A DNA stretch of 64,000 bases from positions 2,562,501 to 2,626,500 of the forward strand of contig NZ_CP027806.1 of NCBI RefSeq assembly GCF_003353065.1. The letters are read 5' to 3'. A program made the translations under genes and the position numbers. Shown piece by piece: positions 1-8,632 of this stretch. The DNA comes from Cyclonatronum proteinivorum. Lineage in GTDB: Bacteria > Bacteroidota > Rhodothermia > Balneolales > Cyclonatronaceae. Each line of letters opens with the position of its first letter. Within the stretch, counting starts at the first letter, position 1. The notes beneath the pieces were generated by a model that saw only the letters and a list, made by a program, of their open reading frames with translations, ran no database searches and was not told the origin of the DNA.

Positions 1-763
1 CGTTGTCGCGGGCGTAATCAAGGGAAATAACGTGCGCTTTAGCCAGGTCAACAACATGAATGAAATCCCGGATGCAGGTGCCGTCGGGGGTGTTGTAGTC
101 CTGACCGAAGATGCTGAGCTGTTCGCGCCAGCCGGCGGCGGTTTGTGTGATGAAGGGCATCAGGTTGCTTGGTACCCCACGAGGCAGTTCGCCAATAAGG
201 GCCGATTCGTGCGCACCGACCGGATTGAAGTAGCGCAACAGCACCGATTTCACGTGCGGGGTGAGCTTGGTGAATTCGGTGATCATCAGCTCGGCCCAAA
301 GTTTGGAGTTGCCGTAGGGCGTTGGTGAACTTGTGGTCGGGGTTGATTCCGTAACAGGCACGTTATCAGGCTCACCATACACCGTGCAGGACGACGAAAA
401 CACAAAGTAGGGCACCTTGTAATCTTCGACCATACGCATCACGTTGATCAGGCCCTTGATGTTGTTTTCATAGTACATCACCGGAAAATCGAGCGATTCA
501 GATACGGATTTTTTGGCAGCAAAATGGATGATGCCGTCAATCCCGCTTTCTTTTTCGAAGACCTCCCGCAGTCCCTTGTCGTCCATGATGTCGGCCTCGT
601 AAAAAGGCAGGCTGCGTCCGCAGATTTTTTCAAGCACCTGATGCACGTTGATCATGCTGTTGGAGAGGTTGTCGAGAATCACGATGTCGTGACCTGCAAG
701 ATGCAGCTCAACAACGGTGTGCGAGCCGATGTAGCCGAGGCCGCCGGTTACTAATATTTTCAT
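1..763 (-). CDS. galE: UDP-glucose 4-epimerase, 3' part cut by window edge
   Basis: Interconverts UDP-glucose and UDP-galactose in the cytoplasm, supplying galactose for the Leloir pathway and envelope sugars. The first 254 codons are visible; the C-terminus lies outside the window. Translation from the ATG at 763 begins MKILVTGGLGYIGSHTV, the Rossmann GxxGxxG NAD site. It continues with the SSSCTVYG segment, the catalytic YxxxK motif (YGNSK) and the family signature NPVGAHESALIGE. The reading frame is intact throughout. It is an extended short-chain dehydrogenase and no partner gene is visible here. Confidence 0.93.
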   Translation of the reverse strand, partial: MKILVTGGLGYIGSHTVVELHLAGHDIVILDNLSNSMINVHQVLEKICGRSLPFYEADIMDDKGLREVFEKESGIDGIIHFAAKKSVSESLDFPVMYYENNIKGLINVMRMVEDYKVPYFVFSSSCTVYGEPDNVPVTESTPTTSSPTPYGNSKLWAELMITEFTKLTPHVKSVLLRYFNPVGAHESALIGELPRGVPSNLMPFITQTAAGWREQLSIFGQDYNTPDGTCIRDFIHVVDLAKAHVISLDYARDN

Positions 764-880
764 TCGATTGAAGGCTTTGTTGGGGTTTGAAGAATGATCG
801 CGACTGCTCCGGAAGTCAGCCGCGCGAAGTGCAATGTTGGGGGAAGATACACGCTGTACCGCTTTCCGCTGCAACTCATT

Positions 881-2065
881 TTACAAGGTAAGGAATCGCG
901 CATAACTCTGCTTCAGCAATCCCTGAAAATGGTGCAGGGCGGTCTCCATTTTCGGAGAAAAGCGTCCGCGGTCGTAAGCTTTGGAGCGCAGGCCGAGCTG
1001 CACTGCCTCGCAGATATCCATATCCTCCTGCTGCACCTTGTCGCTGTAGGCCATGTCCTGCTGATGCTTGGTTTTTCCGGCTTCGGAGGTCACATCATCA
1101 TAATAGTACTCAAAATGCACGCGGCAATGACCCGCATCAACAGGCTCAACCCGGTTGAGCTGCACCCGGCCCGGCAGGATGTTGAGCATGGTGTTCGGGT
1201 ACACAAAATAGTAGTAGGCCTCCCCGCTGCCGTCGCTGTAGATGCTTTCGGCCTGCCGGAACGGACTGTACTGCAGCGAATGCCATTTGGCACACTCGGT
1301 TTTGTAGTCCTGAAAGCTCAGCAGATCGCACAGCTCCGGATGCACGTGCGGGATGTGATAGCCTTCCAGGTAATTATCGATATAGACTTTCCAGTTGCAG
1401 GCGACTTCATAGACGACCTCCCCGGCAAACTGCAGGGTTTCGGTGTTGAGATGACCGGTCCGGTCCTGAATGCCGTGCAGGAGTTCATCCAGGAGCGGGT
1501 GCGGCTCTGCTCCGTCCTCCTGCAGGGAAATCCAGATGAAGCCCTGCCTGATTTCGCAGCGCAGGGGCGTGAGGCCGAAGGCGTCCTTGTCGAAAAGCTC
1601 GGCCCGGTCGAAATGCGGTACCCCGCGCAGGGAGCCGTCGAGGCGGTAGGTCCAGCCGTGATACAGGCACTTGAGGAAGCGCGCCGAACCCGGCTCTTTC
1701 AGCAGCGGCCCGCCCCGGTGCCGGCATACGTTGTAAAACGCCCGCAGCTCCCCTTCGCTGTCGCGCAGGATGAGCACGGGATTCCCCCCCGCAAGCAGCG
1801 GATAGGCATCGCCCGCCTCCGGAATCCGGCTGATGTGCCCCGCACACTGCCAGCCGGTTCCAAGCACGGCCTCGAGGTCCAGCGGGTGAAATTCGGGGGA
1901 GGTGTACCAGTGCGAAGGAATGGTCTCGGCCCGCTCAACCGGCGGATGTTCCAGCTCGGCAGGCTGAATGTCGGGGATGGAGAAGTTTTCCAAGGAGGAT
2001 GGGTTTGGGGTTGTCCGCAATTTTGGGTCAAAATACGAAGGCCAGCGATACACTGAATGCAACAA
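881..2065 (-). CDS. Rieske [2Fe-2S] non-heme iron oxygenase, alpha-subunit type
   Basis: Probable ring-hydroxylating or quaternary-amine-type monooxygenase, cytoplasmic. The N-terminal Rieske domain has CRHRGG and, 17 residues on, CLYHGW, the Cys-x-His / Cys-x-x-His cluster ligands. The C-terminal SRPBCC domain has NWKVYIDNYLEGYHIPHVHP, which supplies the bridging acid and two iron His ligands. About 394 aa is normal for the family. The start is uncertain: no ATG occurs before the Rieske motif. The longest frame starts at TTG (2065) and overlaps the end of the upstream symporter by 38 bp. A second TTG lies at about 1993. No reductase or ferredoxin partner is in view. The substrate is unknown; the adjoining Na+ symporter may import it (inference). 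Confidence 0.85.
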   Translation of the reverse strand: MLHSVYRWPSYFDPKLRTTPNPSSLENFSIPDIQPAELEHPPVERAETIPSHWYTSPEFHPLDLEAVLGTGWQCAGHISRIPEAGDAYPLLAGGNPVLILRDSEGELRAFYNVCRHRGGPLLKEPGSARFLKCLYHGWTYRLDGSLRGVPHFDRAELFDKDAFGLTPLRCEIRQGFIWISLQEDGAEPHPLLDELLHGIQDRTGHLNTETLQFAGEVVYEVACNWKVYIDNYLEGYHIPHVHPELCDLLSFQDYKTECAKWHSLQYSPFRQAESIYSDGSGEAYYYFVYPNTMLNILPGRVQLNRVEPVDAGHCRVHFEYYYDDVTSEAGKTKHQQDMAYSDKVQQEDMDICEAVQLGLRSKAYDRGRFSPKMETALHHFQGLLKQSYARFLTL

Positions 2066-3608
2066 TCAGCACAAAATACAGGCCGAGGATGAGGGTCTCG
2101 ATCGGACGTTTTTCAATCGCGCTGAGGTCAACGAGCACTTCCGGGGTAACGGTGCCGGGCTGTATGCGGCTGAGGATGAATGCGACCCCGACCGTGACGG
2201 CAAAGCCGGTGAAGTTCCACCAGAACCAGAAAATGAAGCCGTCGAAAAAGAGCCAGAGTACCATGTTGAAGAGCACACCGGCTATGATTCCAAAATTTAC
2301 AGCACGGCCGGTGATGCTTGTCGTGAGCATACCTAACACGAAAGTCGCGATAATTGGGCCGTAGAACAGTGAACCGATTTTGTTGATGGCTTCAATTACG
2401 GTCGGGGCGATGTTTCCGGCGGCAAAGGCGAGCAGCACGCAGATCACGCCCCAGAAAATGGTGTACTTTTTGGAGAGGCTGAACTGCTCGTCGGTGGAAG
2501 GTCGCGCCTCAGCCCGCGCAGGAATCACGAAATCCTCGACGGTTGCGGCACTGAGGGAGTTGAGGGCGGAGTCGAGTGAGGACATGGCAGCGGCCATGAT
2601 GGCGGCGACAAGCAGGCCGATGAGTCCGTGCGGAAGGTAGGTGACGATAAAGTAGGGCACCATGTAATCGGGCCGGTCGGCGGGGATGAGGCTGAGAAAT
2701 TCGGGCGTCATCAGAGCGAAGGTGCCGATGAGCAGGCCCATCACGCAGTAGAGCAGCACGGTCGGGAAGCGCGCCAAACCATTGAATACCAGCGCTTTGC
2801 GGACTTCCTTCATGTTCATGCTCGCGAGGATGCGCTGCGCCTGACTTTGGTCGCAGCCGTAGTAGGCCGCGTACAGGAAGAAGCCGCCGAGCAGCATGGG
2901 CCAGAAGCCAAACTCGGATCCATCCCCTACCCCGAACCCGCTGAAGTCAACCGCAGTGAGCCGGTCGCGGTCGAGGTTTTCGATAAAAATCTCCCAGCCG
3001 CCTAAAAGCTGCCACGCAAACCAGCTGCACATCAGGAAGCCCAGAAAGAGGATGCCCATCTGAATCACATCCGAAATCACGACGGCTTTCATGCCGCCGA
3101 GGTAGTCGTAGAGCAGGGCGATAATGCCGACGGCCACGATGTTGATCCACAGCGGAATCTGAAACACGGCTTCGAGCACGATGGCGACCGCGTACACGGT
3201 GATGCCCGCCGCGAAGGCCCGGCTGAACTGAAAGACGCCGCTCAGGAGCTGACGCGTGAGTTTGTTGAAGCGTTTTTCGAGGTAGGTGTAGATGCTGATG
3301 ACGCCGCTGCGGTAGAGCGGCGGGAAGATGACAATCACCAGCAGAATCATGGCGAGGGGGACGGCGAACTCGTAGGTGAGCCATTGCAGGCCGCCGTTTT
3401 CGCGCAGCCCGACAAAAGCCGGCGCCGAAATGAAGCTGACCGCGCCCAATTGCGTTGCCATGGTCGACAGGCCGACCTGCCACCATTTGAAGGTCTTGCC
3501 GCCGAGGTAGTAGTCCTCGGTCGTTGTTTGGCCTTTGCTCAGGTGCCAGCTCAGCCAGATCAGGCCGGCGGCATAGATACTGATGACGATCCAGTCAATG
3601 TAATTCAT
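2028..3608 (-). CDS. Sodium:solute symporter (SSS family)
   Basis: Integral membrane Na+-coupled transporter of about 526 aa, with roughly 13-14 hydrophobic segments. The N-terminal region reads MNYIDWIVISIYAAGLIWLS, followed by DYYLGGKTFKWWQVGLSTMATQLGAVSF, typical of the first helices of the SSS/SGLT fold around the Na+ site. An ATG start at 3608 gives this standard N-terminus. It is probably co-transcribed with the downstream Rieske oxygenase, whose frame overlaps its 3' end. The substrate cannot be read from sequence; sugars, amino acids, iodide-like anions and amines all occur in this family. Confidence 0.88.
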   Translation of the reverse strand: MNYIDWIVISIYAAGLIWLSWHLSKGQTTTEDYYLGGKTFKWWQVGLSTMATQLGAVSFISAPAFVGLRENGGLQWLTYEFAVPLAMILLVIVIFPPLYRSGVISIYTYLEKRFNKLTRQLLSGVFQFSRAFAAGITVYAVAIVLEAVFQIPLWINIVAVGIIALLYDYLGGMKAVVISDVIQMGILFLGFLMCSWFAWQLLGGWEIFIENLDRDRLTAVDFSGFGVGDGSEFGFWPMLLGGFFLYAAYYGCDQSQAQRILASMNMKEVRKALVFNGLARFPTVLLYCVMGLLIGTFALMTPEFLSLIPADRPDYMVPYFIVTYLPHGLIGLLVAAIMAAAMSSLDSALNSLSAATVEDFVIPARAEARPSTDEQFSLSKKYTIFWGVICVLLAFAAGNIAPTVIEAINKIGSLFYGPIIATFVLGMLTTSITGRAVNFGIIAGVLFNMVLWLFFDGFIFWFWWNFTGFAVTVGVAFILSRIQPGTVTPEVLVDLSAIEKRPIETLILGLYFVLIVAFSVSLAFVF

Positions 3609-3860
3609 ACCCGCTCTTGGTTGGTTTTCCGGTTGATGCCGGCGCGCGGCGGCGCAAGAATGCTGATGCCGGTTCCGGCACGGGTTCAGGCCCGGAAGCC
3701 CATCCCCCTAAAAAAGAAAACCACCGGAGACGTTTCAATCCTTTGGGGGAAGAATTGCTGACCGCATCCGGCGGTTTCTGTTCACTTCATCCTCTTTATT
3801 TGGGAAAGAGGTTCAGATGCGGACGGTCCCGGGGGAGGTCCGCAAGTTTCGGTTCATGGC
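3609..3860 (-). other. Intergenic spacer without recognised features
   Basis: About 250 bp between the symporter start and the stop of the gluconate-dehydrogenase-like gene, both on the minus strand. It probably holds the symporter promoter and the end of the upstream operon. I see no convincing hairpin terminator or conserved small gene. Confidence 0.5.
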
Positions 3861-4442
3861 TCAGAAGTGAGCCCAGGCACGGCCGACTTCCTCGAGCGGA
3901 ACGCACCCGCGGTAGGGACCAAAGTTCTGCATGTAGCGAAAGTGCTCGGTCATGCCCGCCTCGGAGTTGCAGTAGCCGATGAGGGTCATTTCCTTGAATT
4001 TCAGAAAAAACGGCATTTCTTCGGCCTCGCTTTCGACGGCTTCCCGGTTAGCTACGGTGATGTAAGCGAGTTTTTGGTCGTTGCTGAGCTCGTGAAACGG
4101 GCGCCCGGTTGCCTGCCGCACTTCATCGGCGAAGGCGTCAAGACCGGCGATGAAGCCGTCCCGGTCGCTTTCGCTGAGGAATTCTGCCGCCATGCGGTCG
4201 ATGAAGGCGGGTACGCCGGCATCGAGGGCGCCGGGGGTGTCGGTTCGTGGCAGGATGGCCTCGGCGAGGTGCTCGGTGAGGGTAGCCTGCGCGTGATTGA
4301 GAAAAACGGGCGTCCAATCACCGGGGGTTACGCTGCACCCTTTGAGTACAGCCGAAATGGCAGGCAAAAAGGCGATGCCGCCCAGCATCAGCGCGGCCCG
4401 CTTAAGGGCTTCGCGGCGGTCAATGAGTTCTTTTTCTTCCAT
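3861..4442 (-). CDS. Gluconate 2-dehydrogenase subunit 3-like protein (small subunit of a GMC dehydrogenase)
   Basis: A 193-aa protein of the gluconate 2-dehydrogenase subunit 3 family, which partners a GMC flavoprotein and is needed for its export and function. The N-terminus carries RREALKRAALMLGG, a twin-arginine-like motif, then a hydrophobic stretch ending in a cysteine (LKGC), so Tat export and possibly lipid anchoring are likely. The start overlaps the stop of the GMC gene in a TAATG arrangement, implying coupled translation. With the GMC subunit it would form a periplasmic glycoside or polyol dehydrogenase passing electrons to the respiratory chain; glucoside 3-dehydrogenases have this architecture (known for the family). 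Confidence 0.85.
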   Translation of the reverse strand: MEEKELIDRREALKRAALMLGGIAFLPAISAVLKGCSVTPGDWTPVFLNHAQATLTEHLAEAILPRTDTPGALDAGVPAFIDRMAAEFLSESDRDGFIAGLDAFADEVRQATGRPFHELSNDQKLAYITVANREAVESEAEEMPFFLKFKEMTLIGYCNSEAGMTEHFRYMQNFGPYRGCVPLEEVGRAWAHF

Positions 4443-6139
4443 TAGAGATTTCCTTTTCTGAGTTCACTTGCGGCATAATCTGCTGCGCGGGCGGCGAGCG
4501 CCATGTAGGTGAGGGAGGGATTCTGACACGCACCGGAAGTCATGCAGGCGCCGTCGGTCACAAACACATTTTTACAGGCGTGCACCTGATTCCACTTGTT
4601 CAGCACCGAGGTACGCGGGTCGCGGCCCATGCGCGCGGTGCCCATTTCGTGAATCCCAAGGCCCATCCCGCCGGGATCGTCGAAGGTGTGAATGTTTTTG
4701 AAGCCTGCTGCTTCGAGCATCTCGGCGGCATCGTTCTTCATATCGACGCGCATTTTATGCTCGTTTTCGCCAAAGTCAGCATCCATCACAAAAGTCGGCA
4801 TCCCCCATTTATCGCGCTTCTCGAAGTTGAGGTGCACCTTGTTTTCGTGCACCGGTACAACTTCCCCGAAAGCGGTGAGGCCCATGGTCCAGTCGCCGGG
4901 CTGCTGAATGAGGCCCTTGAGTTCAGGCCCGACGCTCAGCTCCTGCACGGCACGGCGCCAGTTGTCGCGGCTTGCCCCGCCCTGATAACCGAAGCCCCGC
5001 ACATAGTCGCGGCGGTCGTTGCCGATGTTTCGGTAGCGGGGAATGTAAATTCCGTTGGGACGGCGGCCCCAGAAGTAGCGGTCTTTGAAGCCTTCGTACA
5101 CACCATTGGCCCCGACGCGGAAGTGATGGTCCATCACATTGTGCCCAAGCTCGCCGGAGTCGTTGCCGAGTCCGTCAGGGAAACGGTCGCTGCGGGAGTT
5201 CATCATGATGAGGGTAGAGTTAAGGCATCCCGCATTCAGGAAAATGACTTTGGCATAGAACTCGGATGTTTCGAGGGTTTCGGCATCAATCACACGGACG
5301 CCTTTGGCTCGGCCGGATTCCACATCATAAATCACGGACTCCACAATGGAGTTGGGCCGCAGACGCATGTTGCCGGTACGCTCGGCAGCAGGCAGGGTCG
5401 AAGCCTGACTGCTGAAATAGGCGCCGTACGGACAGCCGCGCCAGCACAGGTTCCGGCTCTGACAGCTTCCGCGGTCGCCGATCGGGCGCGTGAGGTTTGC
5501 AGCCCGCCCCACCATGAGATGCCGCCCAAAGTTGGCCATCATGGATTCACGGAGATGTGTCTCCACACAGTTAAGGTCCATAGCCGGCTGCAGCTTCTGA
5601 TCGGGCAGCTGCGGCAGACCGAGGTTTTCCCCGCTGATCCCCACGTATCCCTCCACGTAATCGTACCAGGGCTCGATGTCGCTGTAGCGGATGGGCCAGT
5701 CCACGCCGTACCCGTCGCGGGCGTTAGCTTCGAAGTCAATGTCACCCATACGATAGGACTGCCGCCCCCACATGATGGATTTCCCGCCCACGTGATAGCC
5801 GCGAATCCAGTCGAAGCGGCGCTTTTCTTCGTAGGGCTGATCGGCATCTTCCACCCACCAGTGCATGACCGAAGGACGAATGGTGTAGCCGGTCCGGCTT
5901 TGCACGGGATAGCGTTCCAGCTCTTTGGCCGTCGCGCGGTCGCCGTGCGGCAGCTCCCAGGGATGCTTATTCATCGTGGGATAGTCGAGGATGTGCCGGA
6001 CATTGCGTCCGCGCTCGAGTACCAGCGTTTTAAGTCCGCGCTCGGTCAGCTCCTTGGCCGCAACCCCGCCGCTGATGCCCGTTCCCACCACGATGGCATC
6101 GTAGGTGTGCTGCTCTTCTGCCTTTACATTGAGATTCAT
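4442..6139 (-). CDS. GMC family FAD-dependent oxidoreductase (probable glucoside 3-dehydrogenase large subunit)
   Basis: A 565-aa flavoenzyme. The FAD-binding motif is near residue 15 (AIVVGTGISGGVAAKEL), and a Cys-containing stretch (NLCWRGCPYGAYF) is typical of the gluconate/glucoside dehydrogenase branch. The C-terminal GMC catalytic region has HEMGTARMG followed by NVFVTDGACMTSGACQNPSLT, supplying the catalytic His/Asn pair. There is no signal of its own; it probably travels with the Tat-tagged small subunit downstream. It lies 3 bp after a DUF1080 hydrolase and overlaps the small subunit, so all three genes form one operon. Oxidation of the C3 hydroxyl of glucosides is inferred from this gene set; the exact substrate is not known. 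Confidence 0.88.
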   Translation of the reverse strand: MNLNVKAEEQHTYDAIVVGTGISGGVAAKELTERGLKTLVLERGRNVRHILDYPTMNKHPWELPHGDRATAKELERYPVQSRTGYTIRPSVMHWWVEDADQPYEEKRRFDWIRGYHVGGKSIMWGRQSYRMGDIDFEANARDGYGVDWPIRYSDIEPWYDYVEGYVGISGENLGLPQLPDQKLQPAMDLNCVETHLRESMMANFGRHLMVGRAANLTRPIGDRGSCQSRNLCWRGCPYGAYFSSQASTLPAAERTGNMRLRPNSIVESVIYDVESGRAKGVRVIDAETLETSEFYAKVIFLNAGCLNSTLIMMNSRSDRFPDGLGNDSGELGHNVMDHHFRVGANGVYEGFKDRYFWGRRPNGIYIPRYRNIGNDRRDYVRGFGYQGGASRDNWRRAVQELSVGPELKGLIQQPGDWTMGLTAFGEVVPVHENKVHLNFEKRDKWGMPTFVMDADFGENEHKMRVDMKNDAAEMLEAAGFKNIHTFDDPGGMGLGIHEMGTARMGRDPRTSVLNKWNQVHACKNVFVTDGACMTSGACQNPSLTYMALAARAADYAASELRKGNL

Positions 6140-6142
6140 GAA

Positions 6143-6880
6143 CTAAAGCTCCCGTATTCTGATGTTTCTGAATTTGACCACATCTCCGTGATCCTGAAGG
6201 CCGATGTGCCCTTCCCGCATGGCACCAAACTCGTTATGTCCGCGGAATTTGCTGTTGCGCAGCATCTCGAACCACTCCACGGTGAAGCGCTCGAAGGAAA
6301 CGACCATCTCCCCGTTCTGCCAGTGTTCGATGCTGTTGCCGTTGCTGATGATGCGCACCTGATTCCACTCGCCGTGCGGGTTCGCATTTTGCGGTACCGC
6401 CGGGATGAGGTCGTACAGCGAACCTGCCTGACGGTTGCCGTCCACGCCCTGATTGGCGTCCGGATGGTTTTCATTGTCGAGAATCTGCATCTCGAGCCCT
6501 GACCAGAAAATGGCTTCGGTCGGCTGCTCAAGTACAAAGTAGAAGATGCCGGAATTGCCGCCTTCCTCAATCATCCACTCCAGCTCCAGCTCAAAATCAC
6601 TGAACGTTTGTCGGGTGATGATGTCAAGACCGGAGGTCCAGTCGTCGCGCTGAAAGGGTCGGAACACGAGCATATCATCCTCAATATGCCAACCGCGTTC
6701 GGGGAAGCCCTCCATATTGTAGCCCTTCCAGTGATCGGTTGACGAGCCATCGAAGAGGTGGATCCACTCCCCCGGAGCGGAAGCTGAACTACGGTCAGCC
6801 GAATCAGACTGCGCACAGGCGGTAAGCCAGGCTGCTGATAACAAAACCGTTATCCCTACGGAAAAGATTGATTTCATCAT
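6143..6880 (-). CDS. DUF1080 (3-keto-disaccharide hydrolase-like) lipoprotein
   Basis: A 245-aa exported protein with the signal peptide MKSIFSVGITVLLSAAWLTAC ending in a lipobox-like cysteine. The rest is a concanavalin-like beta-sandwich of the DUF1080 family: WIHLFDGSSTDHWKGYN at the start, GGNSGIFYFVLE in the middle and HIGLQDHGDVVKFRNIRIREL at the end. Family members cleave 3-keto-glycosides, including 3-keto-trehalose in gut Bacteroides (known from the family). It is the first gene of the operon with the GMC dehydrogenase and its small subunit, suggesting oxidation at C3 followed by hydrolysis in the periplasm. Divergent from a trehalose transporter/trehalase pair. Confidence 0.88.
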   Translation of the reverse strand: MMKSIFSVGITVLLSAAWLTACAQSDSADRSSASAPGEWIHLFDGSSTDHWKGYNMEGFPERGWHIEDDMLVFRPFQRDDWTSGLDIITRQTFSDFELELEWMIEEGGNSGIFYFVLEQPTEAIFWSGLEMQILDNENHPDANQGVDGNRQAGSLYDLIPAVPQNANPHGEWNQVRIISNGNSIEHWQNGEMVVSFERFTVEWFEMLRNSKFRGHNEFGAMREGHIGLQDHGDVVKFRNIRIREL

Positions 6881-7326
6881 ATATTAAACTAATGTTAGTA
6901 TTGAAGTTATAATCACATAAAAAGGACAGCATGCAAACAAGAACAGTTTCATCATAATCCCGGGCATCCGTCCGGACAGTCGGATCAAAAAAGGCAGATT
7001 CCGCAGATCAGGCGTATGACCCTGCATAATCACGCAAGAATCCAATTTTACAGAAGAAGGCTGCAACAGACTGCATCAAACAACCCATATCCGGCAGCGG
7101 GCATAAGAAACCGCTTACAAAGGGGGATGATACTAAAGTTGGAGGATTAAATCACACCCAATTCAAGGGTATTTGCAAACGATTGCGGCATGAACCCGAT
7201 AAAGTCTGTTCAAAAAACCGCTTTTATTTTAGGTCTCTTTCGGATATGTTTGAGCCGGTTGAAAAAGCCTGTATGAGCCTGAACGGCTTTTACCTAAAGT
7301 CCACATCCTTCACCTATCCTCCTTGT
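6881..7326. promoter_or_regulatory. Divergent control region between 3-keto-glycoside and trehalose operons
   Basis: About 450 bp separating the DUF1080 start (minus) from the MFS ATG at 7327 (plus). Two sites match the LacI-family core AANCGNTT: AACCGCTT at 7109-7116 and AAACGATT at 7177-7184. The second lies within the palindrome GCAAACGATTGC (7175-7186). The arms ACTAA/TTAGT near 6888-6899 lie just upstream of the DUF1080 start. No regulator gene is present in the window. Dual control of both operons is inferred. Confidence 0.5.
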
Positions 7327-8571
7327 ATGAAGAACTGGAAAATCAAGCTCTCGCTGATTTGCAACTACATCATTTTTGCCATTTTGCTCAACAGTGTGGG
7401 CGTTGTGGTGCTGCAGGTGATCAACGAGTACGGCATCACCCCCGAACGGGCGAGCGTGCTCGAGGCCTGGAAAGATCTTTCGATTGCTGCCGCTTCCTTT
7501 TTGATTGCTTCGTGGATTCCGCGCTTCGGCTACAAACTCTCCATGCTGTTCTCCCTCGCGTTTGTGGTAACCGCAAGCCTGCTGATGGCTACCATCGGCG
7601 GCTTCGGCATCTCACAGCTTTTGTTTGCGACCGTTGGGGTGAGCTTTGCAATTGTGAAAGTTTCGGCCTACTCCACGCTTAGCCTGATTACGGAGGACAG
7701 CAGTGAGCACGCGAGTTTTCTGAGCACCATGGAGGGCTTTTTCATGGTTGGCGTGCTGGGTGGTTTCTGGATTTTCGGCACATTTATCGCGATAGCCAAC
7801 AACAGCGATACCATTTTGTGGACGCACACCTATTACGTACTTGCAGCCATAGGCGCGCTCGCCTTCCTGCTGCTGCTCACCACGCCGCTTGATGAAAGCT
7901 CGGTAGAAATCAGTGAAGAAGGTCCGGCGAAGGACTTCGTAGAGATGATCAGCCTGGTGAAATATCCGCTCATCATTTTCTTCATCATGGGTGCTTTTTT
8001 GTATGTGTACATCGAGCAGGCGATCAACACCTGGCTGCCTTCCTTCAACTTTAATGTGCTGCACCTTCCGGACAGCATCAGCGTGCAGATTGCAAGCATT
8101 TACGCGGGTTCTCTTGCTGCGGGGCGTCTGCTTGCCGGGTACGTGATGAAGCACATCAACTGGTACTATGTGCTGCAAAGCTGTATCGTGATGGCCGTTG
8201 TGCTGGTGCTGCTGGTTTTGCCGCTCACGATCGGCATCGAGCCGGGCACCGTCACAGGATGGAGCACCGTACCCGTCGCGGCCTATCTTCTGCCGGCCAT
8301 CGGCTTCTTTCTGGCGCCGATTTATCCGACGCTGAGCTCTTCCATCCTCAGTGCGCTGCCCAAAAACCGGCAGAGCGGCATGACCGGCCTTATCGTGATT
8401 TTCTCAGCCCTCGGCGGCACGACCGGCTCTATCATCACCGGATTCCTTTTCGGACGACTCGACGGGCAAACCGCCTTTTATTTCACCCTTGTGCCGCTCG
8501 TGCTGCTTTTCCTGCTCATCATCCCCTACCGTCGCAAGCGCGAACAGTTCGAGATCGGCTCTATCAAATAA
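7327..8571 (+). CDS. MFS transporter, probable trehalose or sugar importer
   Basis: Twelve-helix major facilitator protein, 414 aa from the ATG at 7327 (MKNWKIKLSLICNY). The frame is open further upstream to a TTG at 7183, but that stretch is not transporter-like and would cover the operator-like palindrome, so I prefer 7327. The start is followed by ILLNSVGVVVLQVINEYGIT and GYKLSMLFSLAFVV, typical of the TsgA/FucP-like branch. It ends 61 bp before a cytoplasmic trehalase in the same direction, so the natural inference is that it brings in trehalose. No sugar-specific signature proves this. Confidence 0.82.
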   Translation: MKNWKIKLSLICNYIIFAILLNSVGVVVLQVINEYGITPERASVLEAWKDLSIAAASFLIASWIPRFGYKLSMLFSLAFVVTASLLMATIGGFGISQLLFATVGVSFAIVKVSAYSTLSLITEDSSEHASFLSTMEGFFMVGVLGGFWIFGTFIAIANNSDTILWTHTYYVLAAIGALAFLLLLTTPLDESSVEISEEGPAKDFVEMISLVKYPLIIFFIMGAFLYVYIEQAINTWLPSFNFNVLHLPDSISVQIASIYAGSLAAGRLLAGYVMKHINWYYVLQSCIVMAVVLVLLVLPLTIGIEPGTVTGWSTVPVAAYLLPAIGFFLAPIYPTLSSSILSALPKNRQSGMTGLIVIFSALGGTTGSIITGFLFGRLDGQTAFYFTLVPLVLLFLLIIPYRRKREQFEIGSIK

Positions 8572-8632
8572 GCTGATCGGGGAACTTCAGCCATCCTCCT
8601 GAACCGAAAAGAATCAGAAACAAAACCGACCT

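Noticed and set aside
794-2056. 420-codon open frame on the plus strand opposite the Rieske gene
   Set aside because: It is antisense to a gene with all Rieske ligands in place, and its translation has no recognisable motif.
4580-6502. 640-codon open frame on the plus strand opposite the GMC gene
   Set aside because: It is antisense to a complete GMC flavoenzyme; the length reflects G+C-rich codon bias in the real gene.
7183-7326. N-terminal extension of the MFS transporter
   Set aside because: It starts with TTG inside the operator-like palindrome and is unlike transporter N-termini; ATG at 7327 gives the standard first helix.
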